Positions 24,697-33,532 are shown, numbered from the stretch's first letter. The stretch is 64,000 nucleotides of DNA from Cellulomonas terrae (GCF_007990265.1 NZ_BJWH01000022.1:1-64000), one strand, 5' to 3'. Notes: generated from the letters alone by a model not told the origin. Program-made: numbers and translations.

Positions 24697-24760
24697 GCCC
24701 GTCGGCTGCCTAGCGTGGTGCTGCGGGCGTCCGCCCGCTCGACCCCACCCAAGGAGCACC

Positions 24761-25198
24761 ATGCCCACGCGCACCTCACGCACCGCCTGGAACGGGACCC
24801 TCATGGAGGGCAGCGGTCAGGTCGAGCTCACGAGCTCCGGCGCCGCCACGTTCGACGTCTCGTTCCCCAAGCGCGCCGCCGAGAGCGCCGACGGCACGAC
24901 GAGCCCGGAGGAGCTCATCGCCGCTGCGCACTCGTCCTGCTTCGCCATGCAGCTGTCCGCCGTGATCGCCGAGGCCGGAGGCACCCCGGTCGCGCTCGAG
25001 GTCAGCGCCGACGTCACCCTGCGCCCCGACCCCGCCGGCGGCTTCCGCATCAGCGGCATCGCCCTGACGGTCCGCGGCGAGGTCGAGGGCCTCGACGCCG
25101 ACGGCTTCCGCACGGCCGCGGAGACCGCCAAAGCCACGTGCCCGGTGAGCAAGGCCCTGACGGGCACGGAGATCACCCTGGACGCCTCCCTCGCCTGA
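24761..25198 (+). CDS. osmC: OsmC family peroxiredoxin
   Basis: 145 aa, the usual size. The two redox cysteines occur in HSSCFAMQLS and KATCPVSKAL, with the EELIAAAH helix before the first. OsmC proteins reduce organic hydroperoxides at a dimer interface using thiols or lipoyl partners. AAGGAG precedes ATG 24761 with 4 nt spacing. Followed by a convergent-junction palindrome. Confidence 0.93.
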   Translation: MPTRTSRTAWNGTLMEGSGQVELTSSGAATFDVSFPKRAAESADGTTSPEELIAAAHSSCFAMQLSAVIAEAGGTPVALEVSADVTLRPDPAGGFRISGIALTVRGEVEGLDADGFRTAAETAKATCPVSKALTGTEITLDASLA

Positions 25199-25213
25199 CC
25201 CCTTCCCAACCCC

Positions 25214-25263
25214 GCAACGTCCGCACTCGACAGGGCTCGCCCCCGTCCGAGTGCGGACGTTGC
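25214..25263. repeat. ACGTCCGCACTC palindrome (hairpin, convergent junction)
   Basis: GCAACGTCCGCACTCG (25214-25229) is mirrored exactly by CGAGTGCGGACGTTGC (25248-25263) around an 18-nt loop. The same 12-mer core forms the palindromes at 38.7-39.0 kb. It sits between osmC and the convergent lipoprotein gene and probably ends both transcripts. Confidence 0.8.
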
Positions 25264-25280
25264 GTCCCCTCCGGAGGGGG

Positions 25281-25793
25281 TCAGCGGGCGGAGGCCGCCA
25301 GCGTTCCCGTCACCGGGCCGTCGGGCGAGGAGACGAAGCACATGATCTCGCGGTCGCCCTCGGCCCAGGACTCCTGCGTCGGGTAGAAGGACGCCAGGTC
25401 GAGGGACGACTCGTCGTACGACAGGCCGATGAACGTCGCGAACTCGTCGTAGCAGAACGTGTCGGCGGAGTCGGTCACGGACTGGTCGCCCGGGAAGTCG
25501 CCCTCGGGCAGGTCGGTCGCCGCGTAGGCCTCGCTGTCGTGCGGCTCGGCGCACGGGACGGTCGGCACCGAGGAGACCTCGGTCGCCTCGTCGTCCGCCT
25601 GCTGATCGAGGCAGTCGCCCACCTTCAGCGAGAAGACGTCGGCCTCGCTCGACTCGGTGATCTCGCCCGACGTCTCGTCGCGCACGGCCGGCTCGGCGGC
25701 CTGGTCGAGGATGCCGCAGCCGGAGACGCCGACGAGCGCCACAGCCAGGAGGACGGGGGTCACGACACGGGTGGTGAAGGTGCGCATCATCAT
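25281..25793 (-). CDS. Septum-formation-like lipoprotein
   Basis: 170 aa. Lipoprotein signal peptide with lipobox VGVSGC, then an acidic domain resembling the actinobacterial septum formation family: SLKVGDCLDQ, TVPCAEPHDSEAYAA, DTFCYDEFATFIG and EIMCFVSS supply the paired cysteines. Anchored outside the membrane; the precise role in septation is not established. Three ATG codons in a row (25793, 25790, 25787) could start it; GAACGAGAAG lies directly upstream and is part of a hairpin. Confidence 0.8.
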   Translation of the reverse strand: MMMRTFTTRVVTPVLLAVALVGVSGCGILDQAAEPAVRDETSGEITESSEADVFSLKVGDCLDQQADDEATEVSSVPTVPCAEPHDSEAYAATDLPEGDFPGDQSVTDSADTFCYDEFATFIGLSYDESSLDLASFYPTQESWAEGDREIMCFVSSPDGPVTGTLAASAR

Positions 25794-25796
25794 CTT

Positions 25797-25813
25797 CTCG
25801 TTCGGGGAACGAG
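25797..25813 (-). promoter_or_regulatory. Hairpin covering the lipoprotein ribosome-binding site
   Basis: CTCGTTC and GAACGAG form a perfect 7-bp stem with a 3-nt loop, ending 3 nt before the first ATG of the lipoprotein gene. Confidence 0.4.
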
Positions 25814-25992
25814 CGCTCCGGTCGGAGGGCCCGCGAGACGGTAGCGAGTCGAAGCGCCTCGAAAGGGGGACTTTTCGGGGCAGACCGGTGTGAACAGGGA
25901 CACACGGAACCTTCCGCCCCGGTGAGCCCGGGCGGATGACCACTCCCTGGCGGGTGTGCGGGGGAGCGGGCCGCCGATGGGAGACTGCCCCC

Positions 25993-28989
25993 GTGGTGGC
26001 CGTGACCGAGACCGTGACAGGGGACGTGAGCAGCGCCGACGTCGTGCAGGCGCTGCGGTCCGCGCTGCGCGGAGCGGTCGACGACAGCACGCGCCGCCGG
26101 GCCGAGTACTCCACGGACGCGTCCAACTACCGCGTGGTCCCGCAGGTCGTGGCGTTCCCGCAGGACACCGACGACGTGCTCGCCGCCCTGGAGGTCACCC
26201 GGTCCTTGGGCGTCCCGCTGACCGCGCGCGGCGGGGGGACCTCCGTCGCGGGCAACGCGGTCGGCACCGGCGTGGTGCTCGACTTCTCACGGCACGTGAA
26301 CCGGATCCTGGACATCGACCCGGAGGCGCAGACCGCCCGCATCGAGCCCGGTGTCGTCATGGCCAGCCTGCAGAAGGCCGCCGCACCGCACGGCCTGCGG
26401 TTCGGCCCCGACCCCTCCACGCAGGCGCGCGCGACGCTCGGCGGGATGATCGGCAACAACGCCTGCGGTCCCCGCGCGGTCGCCTACGGCCGCACCGCCG
26501 ACAACGTCCTCGCGCTCGACGTCGTGGACGGCACCGGTCGGCGGTTCGAGGCCCGCTCCGGTGCGGGCGCGCTGGACGTCGTGCCCGGTCTGGACGCCCT
26601 CGTCCGCGGGAACCTCGACATCCTGCGCACCGAGCTGGGCCGGTTCGGCCGGCAGGTCTCCGGCTACTCCCTCGAGCACCTGCTGCCCGAGAAGGGCACC
26701 GACCTGGCCAAGGCGCTGGTCGGCACGGAGGGGACGGTCGCCACGCTGCTCGGCGCGACGGTCCGGCTGGTCCCGGTCGCCGCGGCGCCCGTGCTCGTCG
26801 TCCTCGGCTACCCCGACATGCCCGCGGCCGCGGACGCGGTCCCCGCGCTGCTCGCGCACGCTCCGCTGGCGATCGAGGGGATGGACTCCCGGCTGGTCGA
26901 CGTCGTGCGTCGCGTGCGCGGAGCCGCCGCCGTGCCGCCCCTGCCGGCCGGGGGTGGCTGGCTCATGGTGGAGGTCGGCGGGGACTCGCTCGACGAGGCG
27001 CTGGACCGGGCGCGCGCGCTGGCCGCCGACGCGGGGACCGCGGCCGTCGGGCTGTTCCCGCCCGGTCCCGAGGCCGCCGCGATGTGGCGGATCCGCGAGG
27101 ACGGTGCCGGCCTCGGTGGGCGGACCCCGTCGGGCGAGCAGGCGTGGCCCGGGTTCGAGGACTCGGCGGTGCCGCCGGAGCGGCTGGGCGCGTACCTGCG
27201 CGAGCTCGAGGCGCTCATGGCGTCGCACGAGGTCGACGGTCTGGCCTACGGGCACTTCGGCGACGGGTGCGTGCACCTGCGTCTCGACATCCCGCTGGAG
27301 CGCTCCGGAAACCCGCTGCGCGCGTTCATGACCGACGCGGCCACGCTCGTCGCCTCCCACGGCGGCTCGCTGTCCGGGGAGCACGGCGACGGTCGCGCCC
27401 GCTCGGAGCTGCTCCCCGTCATGTACTCCGCGAAGGCGATCGACCTGTTCGGCGCGTTCAAGGACCTCCTCGACCCGCGCGACCTGCTCAACCCCGGCGT
27501 GCTCGTCCACCCGAACCCGCTGGACGCCGACCTGCGCCGCCCGTGGGCCCGCCCGCTGCTGTCCGACGGTCACGGCTTCTCGTTTACGCACGACGCCGGT
27601 GACCTAACCACCGCGCTGCACCGCTGCGTCGGCGTGGGCAAGTGCCGCGCGGACAGCACCGCGACCGGCGGGTTCATGTGCCCGTCGTACCTGGCGACGA
27701 AGGACGAGAAGGACTCCACCCGGGGGCGGGCGCGCGTCCTGCAGGAGATGGCGAACGGCACGCTCGTGTCGGGCGGCTGGGCGTCGCCCGAGGTGCACGA
27801 CTCCCTCGACCTGTGCCTGTCCTGCAAGGCGTGCTCGTCGGACTGCCCGGCGGGCGTCGACATGGCTCAGTACAAGTCCGAGGTGCTGCACCGTACATAT
27901 CGCGGCAAGGTGCGTCCGGTGTCGCACTACGCCCTCGGCTGGCTGCCCCGCTGGGCACGGCTGATCACCCGCGTCCCCGGGCTGGCGGCCCTGACGAACG
28001 CGGCGCTCGGCGTCCGGCCGGTCGCGCGCGCGGTGCTCGCCGGCGGTGGCATGGACACACGCCGCCAGATGGTCACGTTCGCCCGCCGACCGTTCCGCTC
28101 CTGGGTCCGCGCCGAGGGACGCGACACCGTCACGCTCACCCGCAACGTCCGCGGGAGCGAGCGTCACGAGGACCAGCTGCTCGGACGCAACGAGGTGGAG
28201 GCCGTGGCGGACGACCAGTTCCTCGGACGTCCCGGCAAGGGGACCGGCGGGCGCAAGCCGCAGGTCGTGCTCTGGACCGACTCGTTCTCCGACACGCTCT
28301 CCCCGTCCGTCGCCCAGGCCGCGGTGGCGGTGCTCGTCGACGCCGGCTACGAGGTGCTCGTCCCGCAGGACGACGCGTGCTGCGGCCTCACGTGGATCAG
28401 CACCGGCCAGCTCGACGGTGCCCGGAAGCAGCTCACCCACCTGCTCGGCGTGCTCGGGCCGTTCGCCGTCAACGGCATCCCGATCGTCGGGCTGGAGCCG
28501 TCCTGCACCGCGGTCCTGCGCTCGGACCTGCGCGACCTGCTGCCCGACGACCCGCGCGCCGTCGCGGTCGCCCGGGAGACCCGCACGCTCGCCGAGCTGC
28601 TCACCGCGCCCGCCCCCATCGGCCCCGGCGACCGCTGGCAGGTCCCGGACCTCTCGGAGGTGACGGCGGTCGTGCAGCCGCACTGCCACCACCACTCCGT
28701 GATGACCTGGACCGCCGACCGCCGCCTGCTCACCGACGCGGGCGCACAGTTCTCCGCGCTCGCGGGCTGCTGCGGGCTGGCCGGCAACTTCGGCATGGAG
28801 AAGGGCCACTACGACGTGTCGGTGGCGGTCGCGGAGAACGCGCTGCTCCCGGCGCTCCGGGACGCGGCCCCCGGGGACGTCTACCTGGCCGACGGCTTCT
28901 CGTGCCGCACGCAGGCCGACCACCTGGCCGGCGTGCACGGCGTGCACCTGGCCGAGCTGCTCGCGTCGCACCTGCGTGCGCGCGCCTAG
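25993..28989 (+). CDS. FAD-binding oxidoreductase fused to FeS/CCG domains (D-lactate/2-hydroxyacid dehydrogenase type)
   Basis: 998 aa. Order: FAD_binding_4 (LTARGGGTSVAGNAVGTGVVLDFSR and GGMIGNNACG), FAD-oxidase C-terminal domain (GHFGDGCVHLRLDIPL, LSGEHGDGRARSELLP), a 4Fe-4S ferredoxin domain (CVGVGKCRADS...CP and CLSCKACSSDCP) and a CCG domain (DDACCGLTW, LAGCCGLAGNFG, PHCHHHSV). This GlcD-GlcF type fusion oxidises D-lactate or a similar 2-hydroxyacid and passes electrons to the membrane pool. GTG 25993 follows GGGAG; GTG 25996 and 26002 are close alternatives. Confidence 0.9.
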   Translation: MVAVTETVTGDVSSADVVQALRSALRGAVDDSTRRRAEYSTDASNYRVVPQVVAFPQDTDDVLAALEVTRSLGVPLTARGGGTSVAGNAVGTGVVLDFSRHVNRILDIDPEAQTARIEPGVVMASLQKAAAPHGLRFGPDPSTQARATLGGMIGNNACGPRAVAYGRTADNVLALDVVDGTGRRFEARSGAGALDVVPGLDALVRGNLDILRTELGRFGRQVSGYSLEHLLPEKGTDLAKALVGTEGTVATLLGATVRLVPVAAAPVLVVLGYPDMPAAADAVPALLAHAPLAIEGMDSRLVDVVRRVRGAAAVPPLPAGGGWLMVEVGGDSLDEALDRARALAADAGTAAVGLFPPGPEAAAMWRIREDGAGLGGRTPSGEQAWPGFEDSAVPPERLGAYLRELEALMASHEVDGLAYGHFGDGCVHLRLDIPLERSGNPLRAFMTDAATLVASHGGSLSGEHGDGRARSELLPVMYSAKAIDLFGAFKDLLDPRDLLNPGVLVHPNPLDADLRRPWARPLLSDGHGFSFTHDAGDLTTALHRCVGVGKCRADSTATGGFMCPSYLATKDEKDSTRGRARVLQEMANGTLVSGGWASPEVHDSLDLCLSCKACSSDCPAGVDMAQYKSEVLHRTYRGKVRPVSHYALGWLPRWARLITRVPGLAALTNAALGVRPVARAVLAGGGMDTRRQMVTFARRPFRSWVRAEGRDTVTLTRNVRGSERHEDQLLGRNEVEAVADDQFLGRPGKGTGGRKPQVVLWTDSFSDTLSPSVAQAAVAVLVDAGYEVLVPQDDACCGLTWISTGQLDGARKQLTHLLGVLGPFAVNGIPIVGLEPSCTAVLRSDLRDLLPDDPRAVAVARETRTLAELLTAPAPIGPGDRWQVPDLSEVTAVVQPHCHHHSVMTWTADRRLLTDAGAQFSALAGCCGLAGNFGMEKGHYDVSVAVAENALLPALRDAAPGDVYLADGFSCRTQADHLAGVHGVHLAELLASHLRARA

Positions 28990-28992
28990 GCT
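28987..28992 (+). promoter_or_regulatory. Leaderless -10 overlapping a stop codon (thiamine-binding protein)
   Basis: TAGGCT starts with the TAG stop of the FAD/FeS gene and ends 6 nt before ATG 28999. Confidence 0.5.
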
Positions 28993-28998
28993 GACCGC

Positions 28999-29298
28999 AT
29001 GCTCGTCGCCTTCTCCGTCGCCCCGCTCGGTGCGGGCGAGTCCGTGACCGCCGCCGTCGCCGATGCCGTGCGCATCGTCCGCGAGTCCGGTCTCCCGAAC
29101 CGCACCGACGCGATGTTCACCACGATAGAGGGCGAGTGGGACGAGGTGATGGACGTCGTGAAGCGTGCGACCGAGGCGGTCGGCCGGCACGGCGACCGGG
29201 TCAGCCTCGTGCTGAAGGCGGACATCCGCCCGGGCCACGACGGCGAGCTGACGGGCAAGGTCGAGCGCGTCGAGGCGGCGCTGACCACGTTCGAGTGA
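28999..29298 (+). CDS. Thiamine-binding (MTH1187/YkoF-like) protein
   Basis: 99 aa of the small ferredoxin-like MTH1187 family: [50 protein letters not shown] and [24 protein letters not shown] are the conserved stretches. Members bind thiamine or related pyrimidines; the role is transport or salvage support rather than catalysis. No SD; probably leaderless. Confidence 0.85.
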   Translation: MLVAFSVAPLGAGESVTAAVADAVRIVRESGLPNRTDAMFTTIEGEWDEVMDVVKRATEAVGRHGDRVSLVLKADIRPGHDGELTGKVERVEAALTTFE

Positions 29299-29451
29299 TG
29301 TGACCGATCTTGCCCGGGCACGCCGGGCCGACGGGCTGACTGGCCGAGCGTGCTGTGGGACAGTGTGGTCGCACGTGTGCCGGTCGGGGCGCGCGTGCGG
29401 ACGAGCGGGAACGTGCAGCTGGCGGCGGCGTGCCCAGGAAGGCCGGGACTG

Positions 29452-30864
29452 ATGCCTCTCTTCGAGCTCGACGACGGCCGGCCGCGCCTCGTCCAGCCGA
29501 TGCAGCCTCTGACCGGCTCGTTCGCGCAGGAGTGCGCGTCCCTCCTGGCGCACCACCTCGCCGCCATCGCCGGCGAGCCCCTGTTCGCGGTCCGGTCCCG
29601 TACCAACGCACCGGACCACGCCGACCTGCCCGAGCTGCTCGCGCTGGACGCGACGGGTCGCGCGGTCGTCGTGGACGTCGTGCAGGTCGTCGACGACGAC
29701 GCCGTCATCGCGGCGCTCCGGCACGCCGGGGCGGCGTCCCGGATGACCACGACGGACCTGGCGCGGGCCTACCACCCGGACCCCAGCAGGTTCGCGGTCG
29801 ACTTCGCGGCGTTCCGGGAGCAGGCGGCGTTCGGCGCACAGTCCAACCGCCGCGAGGGCGTGCGTCTGGTGCTCCTCTGCTCGGAGGTCGCCGCCGAGGC
29901 CGGTGACACGCTCGGCTTCCTGCGCGGCCCCGGCCGGCACGTCGACGTGCTGCAGGTCGGCGTGGTGCGCGGGGTCGACGACCGGCGGCTCCTGGACGTC
30001 TCCCCGCTGGCCACGCACGAGGGTGCGCGCCGCTCCGTCGAGCCGACCGCCCTGCGGCTGGTGCGCTCGAGCGAGGGCTTCGCCTCGGGCAGCCAGTTCG
30101 AGCAGAACCTCCCGCCCGTCCCGCACGTGCGCACGCCCGCCACGGGCGAGCTGCGTGCCGTGACGCCGCCCCCGGTGGCGACGCCGGCCGTGCCTGCACC
30201 GACCCCGCTGCGCACGCCGCCGACGACGGCCCCGATCCCGCAGGCGACCCCGCGCGCGGCCCCTCGACCGACCCCGGCGCCCGTCTCGACGCACGTCCCA
30301 CCACCGACCGCGGACAAGCCGCGGGTGTCGTCGACGGTCCACGACGCGCCCGCCACCCTCACCCCGGTGTTCGGGCTGCGGTCCGCCGCCGACCAGCTGG
30401 TGCCCCGCACCCCGCCGCGGGACCGCGCCGAGCCGGTCACGGGCCCGCGCCCGTCCGCCCCGCTGCCCGCCCCGTTGCCCATCTCGTCGAGCTTCCCGAC
30501 GGTCCGCCCGCCCACGTCGCCGATCCCGGCCGGGCACCAGACGACCACCAAGGAGATCGCCCCGGTCCGCGAGTCGTGGCCGGACGGCGGTCAGCAGCCC
30601 CTGCCGGAGCTGGCCACTCTCGCCAAGAGCCGGCGCGCGATCACGACGCTCGTCTGGGTCCGCGAGCGCCGCGGTCAACGCCTCCTCGCGATGCTGCGCA
30701 CGGACGGCCTGATCGAGCTCCCGACGGGGGAGCTGCACGCCGACCCCGACGAGGCTGCGTCGGCGTCGGTCTCGGCGGAGAACCCGATCGACGGCTGGCG
30801 GGCGTGGCGGCTGGGCGAGGGCGGCCCGACGCTCGCCGAGGCCACGGGCATCCTGCGTCCGTGA
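29452..30864 (+). CDS. RAMA-domain protein with nuclease-like N-terminal domain
   Basis: 470 aa. N-terminal domain (about 1-200): LVQPMQPLTGSFAQECASLLAHHLA followed by ELLALDATGRAVVVDVVQVV, which resembles the beta-strand pair of PD-(D/E)XK nucleases, but the ExK position reads DVV, so the lysine is missing. About 210-385 is a Pro/Thr-rich linker. About 390-465 looks like a RAMA domain: a basic start (KSRRAITTLVWVRERRG), LAMLRTDGLIELPTG, an Ala/Ser-rich helix and DGWRAWRLGEGGPTL. RAMA domains are found with restriction and methylation proteins and may read modified DNA. No methylase is adjacent. AGGAAGG lies 9 nt before ATG 29452. Confidence 0.6.
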   Translation: MPLFELDDGRPRLVQPMQPLTGSFAQECASLLAHHLAAIAGEPLFAVRSRTNAPDHADLPELLALDATGRAVVVDVVQVVDDDAVIAALRHAGAASRMTTTDLARAYHPDPSRFAVDFAAFREQAAFGAQSNRREGVRLVLLCSEVAAEAGDTLGFLRGPGRHVDVLQVGVVRGVDDRRLLDVSPLATHEGARRSVEPTALRLVRSSEGFASGSQFEQNLPPVPHVRTPATGELRAVTPPPVATPAVPAPTPLRTPPTTAPIPQATPRAAPRPTPAPVSTHVPPPTADKPRVSSTVHDAPATLTPVFGLRSAADQLVPRTPPRDRAEPVTGPRPSAPLPAPLPISSSFPTVRPPTSPIPAGHQTTTKEIAPVRESWPDGGQQPLPELATLAKSRRAITTLVWVRERRGQRLLAMLRTDGLIELPTGELHADPDEAASASVSAENPIDGWRAWRLGEGGPTLAEATGILRP

Positions 30865-30871
30865 GGACCGC

Positions 30872-31843
30872 TCAGCCCCAGCCGTAGGCCGAGGACCAGC
30901 GGTCGATCTCCGCGTAGAACCGGTCGCGCACCGGCCGGGGCGACAGCGCGAGGTCGTGCACGCCGTCGCGGATCCGGACGACGGTCACGTTCGACCCCAG
31001 CTGCACCGCGCGCCGCGCGAGGAGCTCGACGTCGAGCACCACGTCGGCGTGCCGCATGTCCTCGCTCCACCGCGGGCTGATGACGGTCCGGCTGGACGCG
31101 CACATGAGGATCGGCGCCTCGATGCTCAGCCCTCGGGCGACGCGGGCGTGCCCCGACATGATGGCCTGCAGCCAGCCGGCGCGGACGGGGAACGACGGCG
31201 TCGGCCGCCAGGTGGTGTCGTAGGTCCACTCGCCGCCGCTGGCGCTGCTCAGGGTGCGGGCGTAGTAGCCGGGGTCGATGTTGGGCATCGGCGCCTTCGG
31301 CTGGAACCGGGCGATCCGCGCGACCGCCGGGGCGCTGATGTGCCGGAGCACCGACGACCCCTGCAGCTCGAGCCACGGGCTGTTGAGCACCAGGCCGCTG
31401 AGCTCGCCGGGGTGCCGGTTCGCCCACAGGGCCGCGACGAGGCCGCCGGTCGAGTGGCCCATGACCATGACGCGGGCGCGCGCACCGAGGTCCGTCGTGA
31501 CGACGTCGAGCGCCGCCTCGATCTCCTCGTCGTAGGTCTCCAGGTCCGCGACGTACCCGGGCGTCTGGCCCGGTCGCAGGCTGCGGCCGTACTTGCGCAG
31601 GTCGAGGGCGTAGAACGCGGCCCCGCGGGCGTGCCAGTACTCGGCGAGGCCGGTCTGGAAGAAGTAGTCGGACCAGCCGTGGAGGTAGAGGATCGCGCGC
31701 GACGGGCGCAGCGGCTCCGCGCTCGGCGGGGCGTGGCGGACCAGGCTCGCGACGACGTCGCCCTCGTCGTCGGGCTGGAGCACGAGCGTCCGCACCTGGT
31801 AGTCGGGCCCCAGGATGTCCTCGGCCCATCCGCCGCCCGTCAA
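30872..31843 (-). CDS. Alpha/beta hydrolase (monoacylglycerol lipase-like)
   Basis: 323 aa. Signatures: oxyanion LYLHGWSDYFF, nucleophile elbow GHSTGGLVAALW and the C-terminal DGVHDLAL with the catalytic His; Asp is likely in RTVISPRWSEDM or a nearby loop. Likely a lipid or ester hydrolase in the cytoplasm. TTG 31843 is part of a TTGA overlap with the stop of the quinone-reductase-like gene, so the two are coupled. Confidence 0.85.
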   Translation of the reverse strand: MTGGGWAEDILGPDYQVRTLVLQPDDEGDVVASLVRHAPPSAEPLRPSRAILYLHGWSDYFFQTGLAEYWHARGAAFYALDLRKYGRSLRPGQTPGYVADLETYDEEIEAALDVVTTDLGARARVMVMGHSTGGLVAALWANRHPGELSGLVLNSPWLELQGSSVLRHISAPAVARIARFQPKAPMPNIDPGYYARTLSSASGGEWTYDTTWRPTPSFPVRAGWLQAIMSGHARVARGLSIEAPILMCASSRTVISPRWSEDMRHADVVLDVELLARRAVQLGSNVTVVRIRDGVHDLALSPRPVRDRFYAEIDRWSSAYGWG

Positions 31844-32799
31844 GGCTCGAGCACGATCTTGCCGAACTGGTCGCCGTCGACGAGCCGCCGCAGGGCGTCG
31901 CGCGCGCGAGTGAGCGGGTACGTGGAGTCGACCAACGGGCGCACCCCGGTGCGGGCGAGGAACGCGAGCAGGTGCCCGAGGTCATCGCGGGTGCCCATGG
32001 TGGTGCCGACGACGGTGATCTCCTGGAAGAAGATCCGCGTGAGCTCGGCCGGCTCGGCGTCCCCGCTCGTGGCTCCGGCGACGACGATCGTCCCGCCCGG
32101 CCGCACGGACCGCACCGAGTGCGACCAGGTGGCCCTGCCGACGCTCTCCAGCACGATGTCGACGCGTGGCACGCGCGCGCCGGGCTCCACCGCCGCGGCG
32201 GCACCGAGGCCGAGCGCGCGCGTCCGGCGCTCGTCGGAGCGGCTGGTCACGATCACCTCGAGCCCCGCTGCGGCACCGAGGAGGATCGCCGCCGTGGCCA
32301 GCCCGCCGCCGGCGCCCTGGACCAGGACCCGCTGCCCGGGCGTGGCGCCCCCGGACCGGAAGAGCATGCGGTAGGCGGTGAGCCAGGCGGTCGGCAGGCA
32401 CGCGGCCTCGACGAAGCTCAGCTCCGCGGGCTTGTCCACCACGTTCCAGGTGGGCACGGCGACCTGCTCCGCGAGGGTCCCGGGGTACCGCTCGGACAGG
32501 AGGCTGCGGGGCTCGTCGGCCCCCACGCCGTGCCCGCTCGCCCCGCCGACGACCCCGTGCACGACGACCTCGCGCCCGTCGGCCGTGACCCCCGCGGCGT
32601 CCGTGCCCAGGATCATCGGCAGCGCCTCGGCCCGGAGACCGACCCCGCGCAGGGTCCACACGTCGTGGTGGTTCAGTGCGGCGGCCCGCACGTCGACGAC
32701 CGACCAGTTCTCCCGGCGCTCCGGTGCCGGCTGCTCACCGACCTCGAGCGCGCTGACGGGGTCGTCGGACGAGAACCGGGCGGCGTAGGCGGCGAGCAC
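31840..32799 (-). CDS. MDR-type zinc-free NAD(P)H:quinone oxidoreductase-like
   Basis: 319 aa medium-chain dehydrogenase. N-terminal GroES-like half (LNHHDVWTLRGVGLRAEALPMILGTDAAGV) and C-terminal Rossmann half with VLVQGAGGGLATAAILLG. The catalytic zinc Cys/His set is absent, as in quinone reductase-type members. It forms an overlapping pair with the hydrolase. GTG 32799 lacks an SD, but TACGTT ends 6 nt upstream. Confidence 0.85.
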   Translation of the reverse strand: MLAAYAARFSSDDPVSALEVGEQPAPERRENWSVVDVRAAALNHHDVWTLRGVGLRAEALPMILGTDAAGVTADGREVVVHGVVGGASGHGVGADEPRSLLSERYPGTLAEQVAVPTWNVVDKPAELSFVEAACLPTAWLTAYRMLFRSGGATPGQRVLVQGAGGGLATAAILLGAAAGLEVIVTSRSDERRTRALGLGAAAAVEPGARVPRVDIVLESVGRATWSHSVRSVRPGGTIVVAGATSGDAEPAELTRIFFQEITVVGTTMGTRDDLGHLLAFLARTGVRPLVDSTYPLTRARDALRRLVDGDQFGKIVLEP

Positions 32800-32805
32800 G
32801 GGCCC

Positions 32806-32811
32806 AACGTA
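32806..32811 (-). promoter_or_regulatory. Candidate leaderless -10 element of the quinone-reductase-like gene
   Basis: Minus strand TACGTT, 6 nt, then GTG 32799. Confidence 0.5.
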
Positions 32812-32833
32812 TCCGTCGGGCGCCTGCTCTGTG

Positions 32834-33532
32834 ATGCTGGACGGCGTGAGCAGCGGAGCGATCGGGGCGGTCGTCGCGGAGATGGACCGGGTCCGAGCCG
32901 GGCTGCCCCGGCGGGACGGGATCGGTGTGTTCATCGACGTGTACCGCCAGGTCACTGCGCTGGTCGCGGACCGCGTGACCGACGGCACGTTCGCCGACCC
33001 CGCCTTCATCGAGGACCTCGACGTGCGGTTCGCGCAGGTCTTCCTCGACGTGCCGCGCGCGCTCGCGGCCGGCCGGCCGGTGTCGAAGGCGTGGGAGCCG
33101 CTGATCGAGCGCCGGGCGACCCGCGGCGTGCTGCCGATCCAGCTGGCGCTCGCGGGGATGAACGCCCACATCAACCACGACCTCGCGATCGCCCTCGTCG
33201 CCACCTGCCGGGCGCGCCGACGTGAGCCGGAGTCGGGGTCGATCCGCGCGGACTTCGAGCAGGTGAACGCCGTCCTGGCGGAGGTCGTGCGGCCGATCAG
33301 GCGCTCGTTCCTCGACGAGGCGGTGGTCCGCTACGGCTCGGCCGCGTCCCCGGTGGCGGACCTGGTGTCGAACTTCTCCATCGACAAGGCGCGTGACGCC
33401 GCGTGGGTCTCCGGGCTCACCCTGTGGCACCTGCGTGGCGTCCCGTTCGTCCCCGCCGCGGTCCGGGACTCGCTCGCGCGGACGGTCGGCCTGGTGAGCC
33501 GCCAGCTGCTCACCGTCGTGGAGCTGACCTAG
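32834..33532 (+). CDS. DUF5995 family protein
   Basis: 232 aa, mostly alpha-helical. The stretch GVLPIQLALAGMNAHINHDLAIALV matches the conserved centre of DUF5995, including the paired histidines in NAHINHDL that look like metal ligands, with the outer helices DGIGVFIDVYRQVTALV and FIEDLDVRFAQVFLDV. Function unknown. Starts at GTG 32831, ATG 32834 or GTG 32846 are all possible; 32846 would suit a leaderless transcript (GATGCT 7 nt upstream). Its stop shares CTAG with the convergent gene. Confidence 0.75.
   Translation: MLDGVSSGAIGAVVAEMDRVRAGLPRRDGIGVFIDVYRQVTALVADRVTDGTFADPAFIEDLDVRFAQVFLDVPRALAAGRPVSKAWEPLIERRATRGVLPIQLALAGMNAHINHDLAIALVATCRARRREPESGSIRADFEQVNAVLAEVVRPIRRSFLDEAVVRYGSAASPVADLVSNFSIDKARDAAWVSGLTLWHLRGVPFVPAAVRDSLARTVGLVSRQLLTVVELT

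Noticed and set aside
27604..30738. A 1044-codon minus-strand open frame across two genes
   Set aside because: No motifs, spans two well supported plus-strand genes, typical high-GC shadow.
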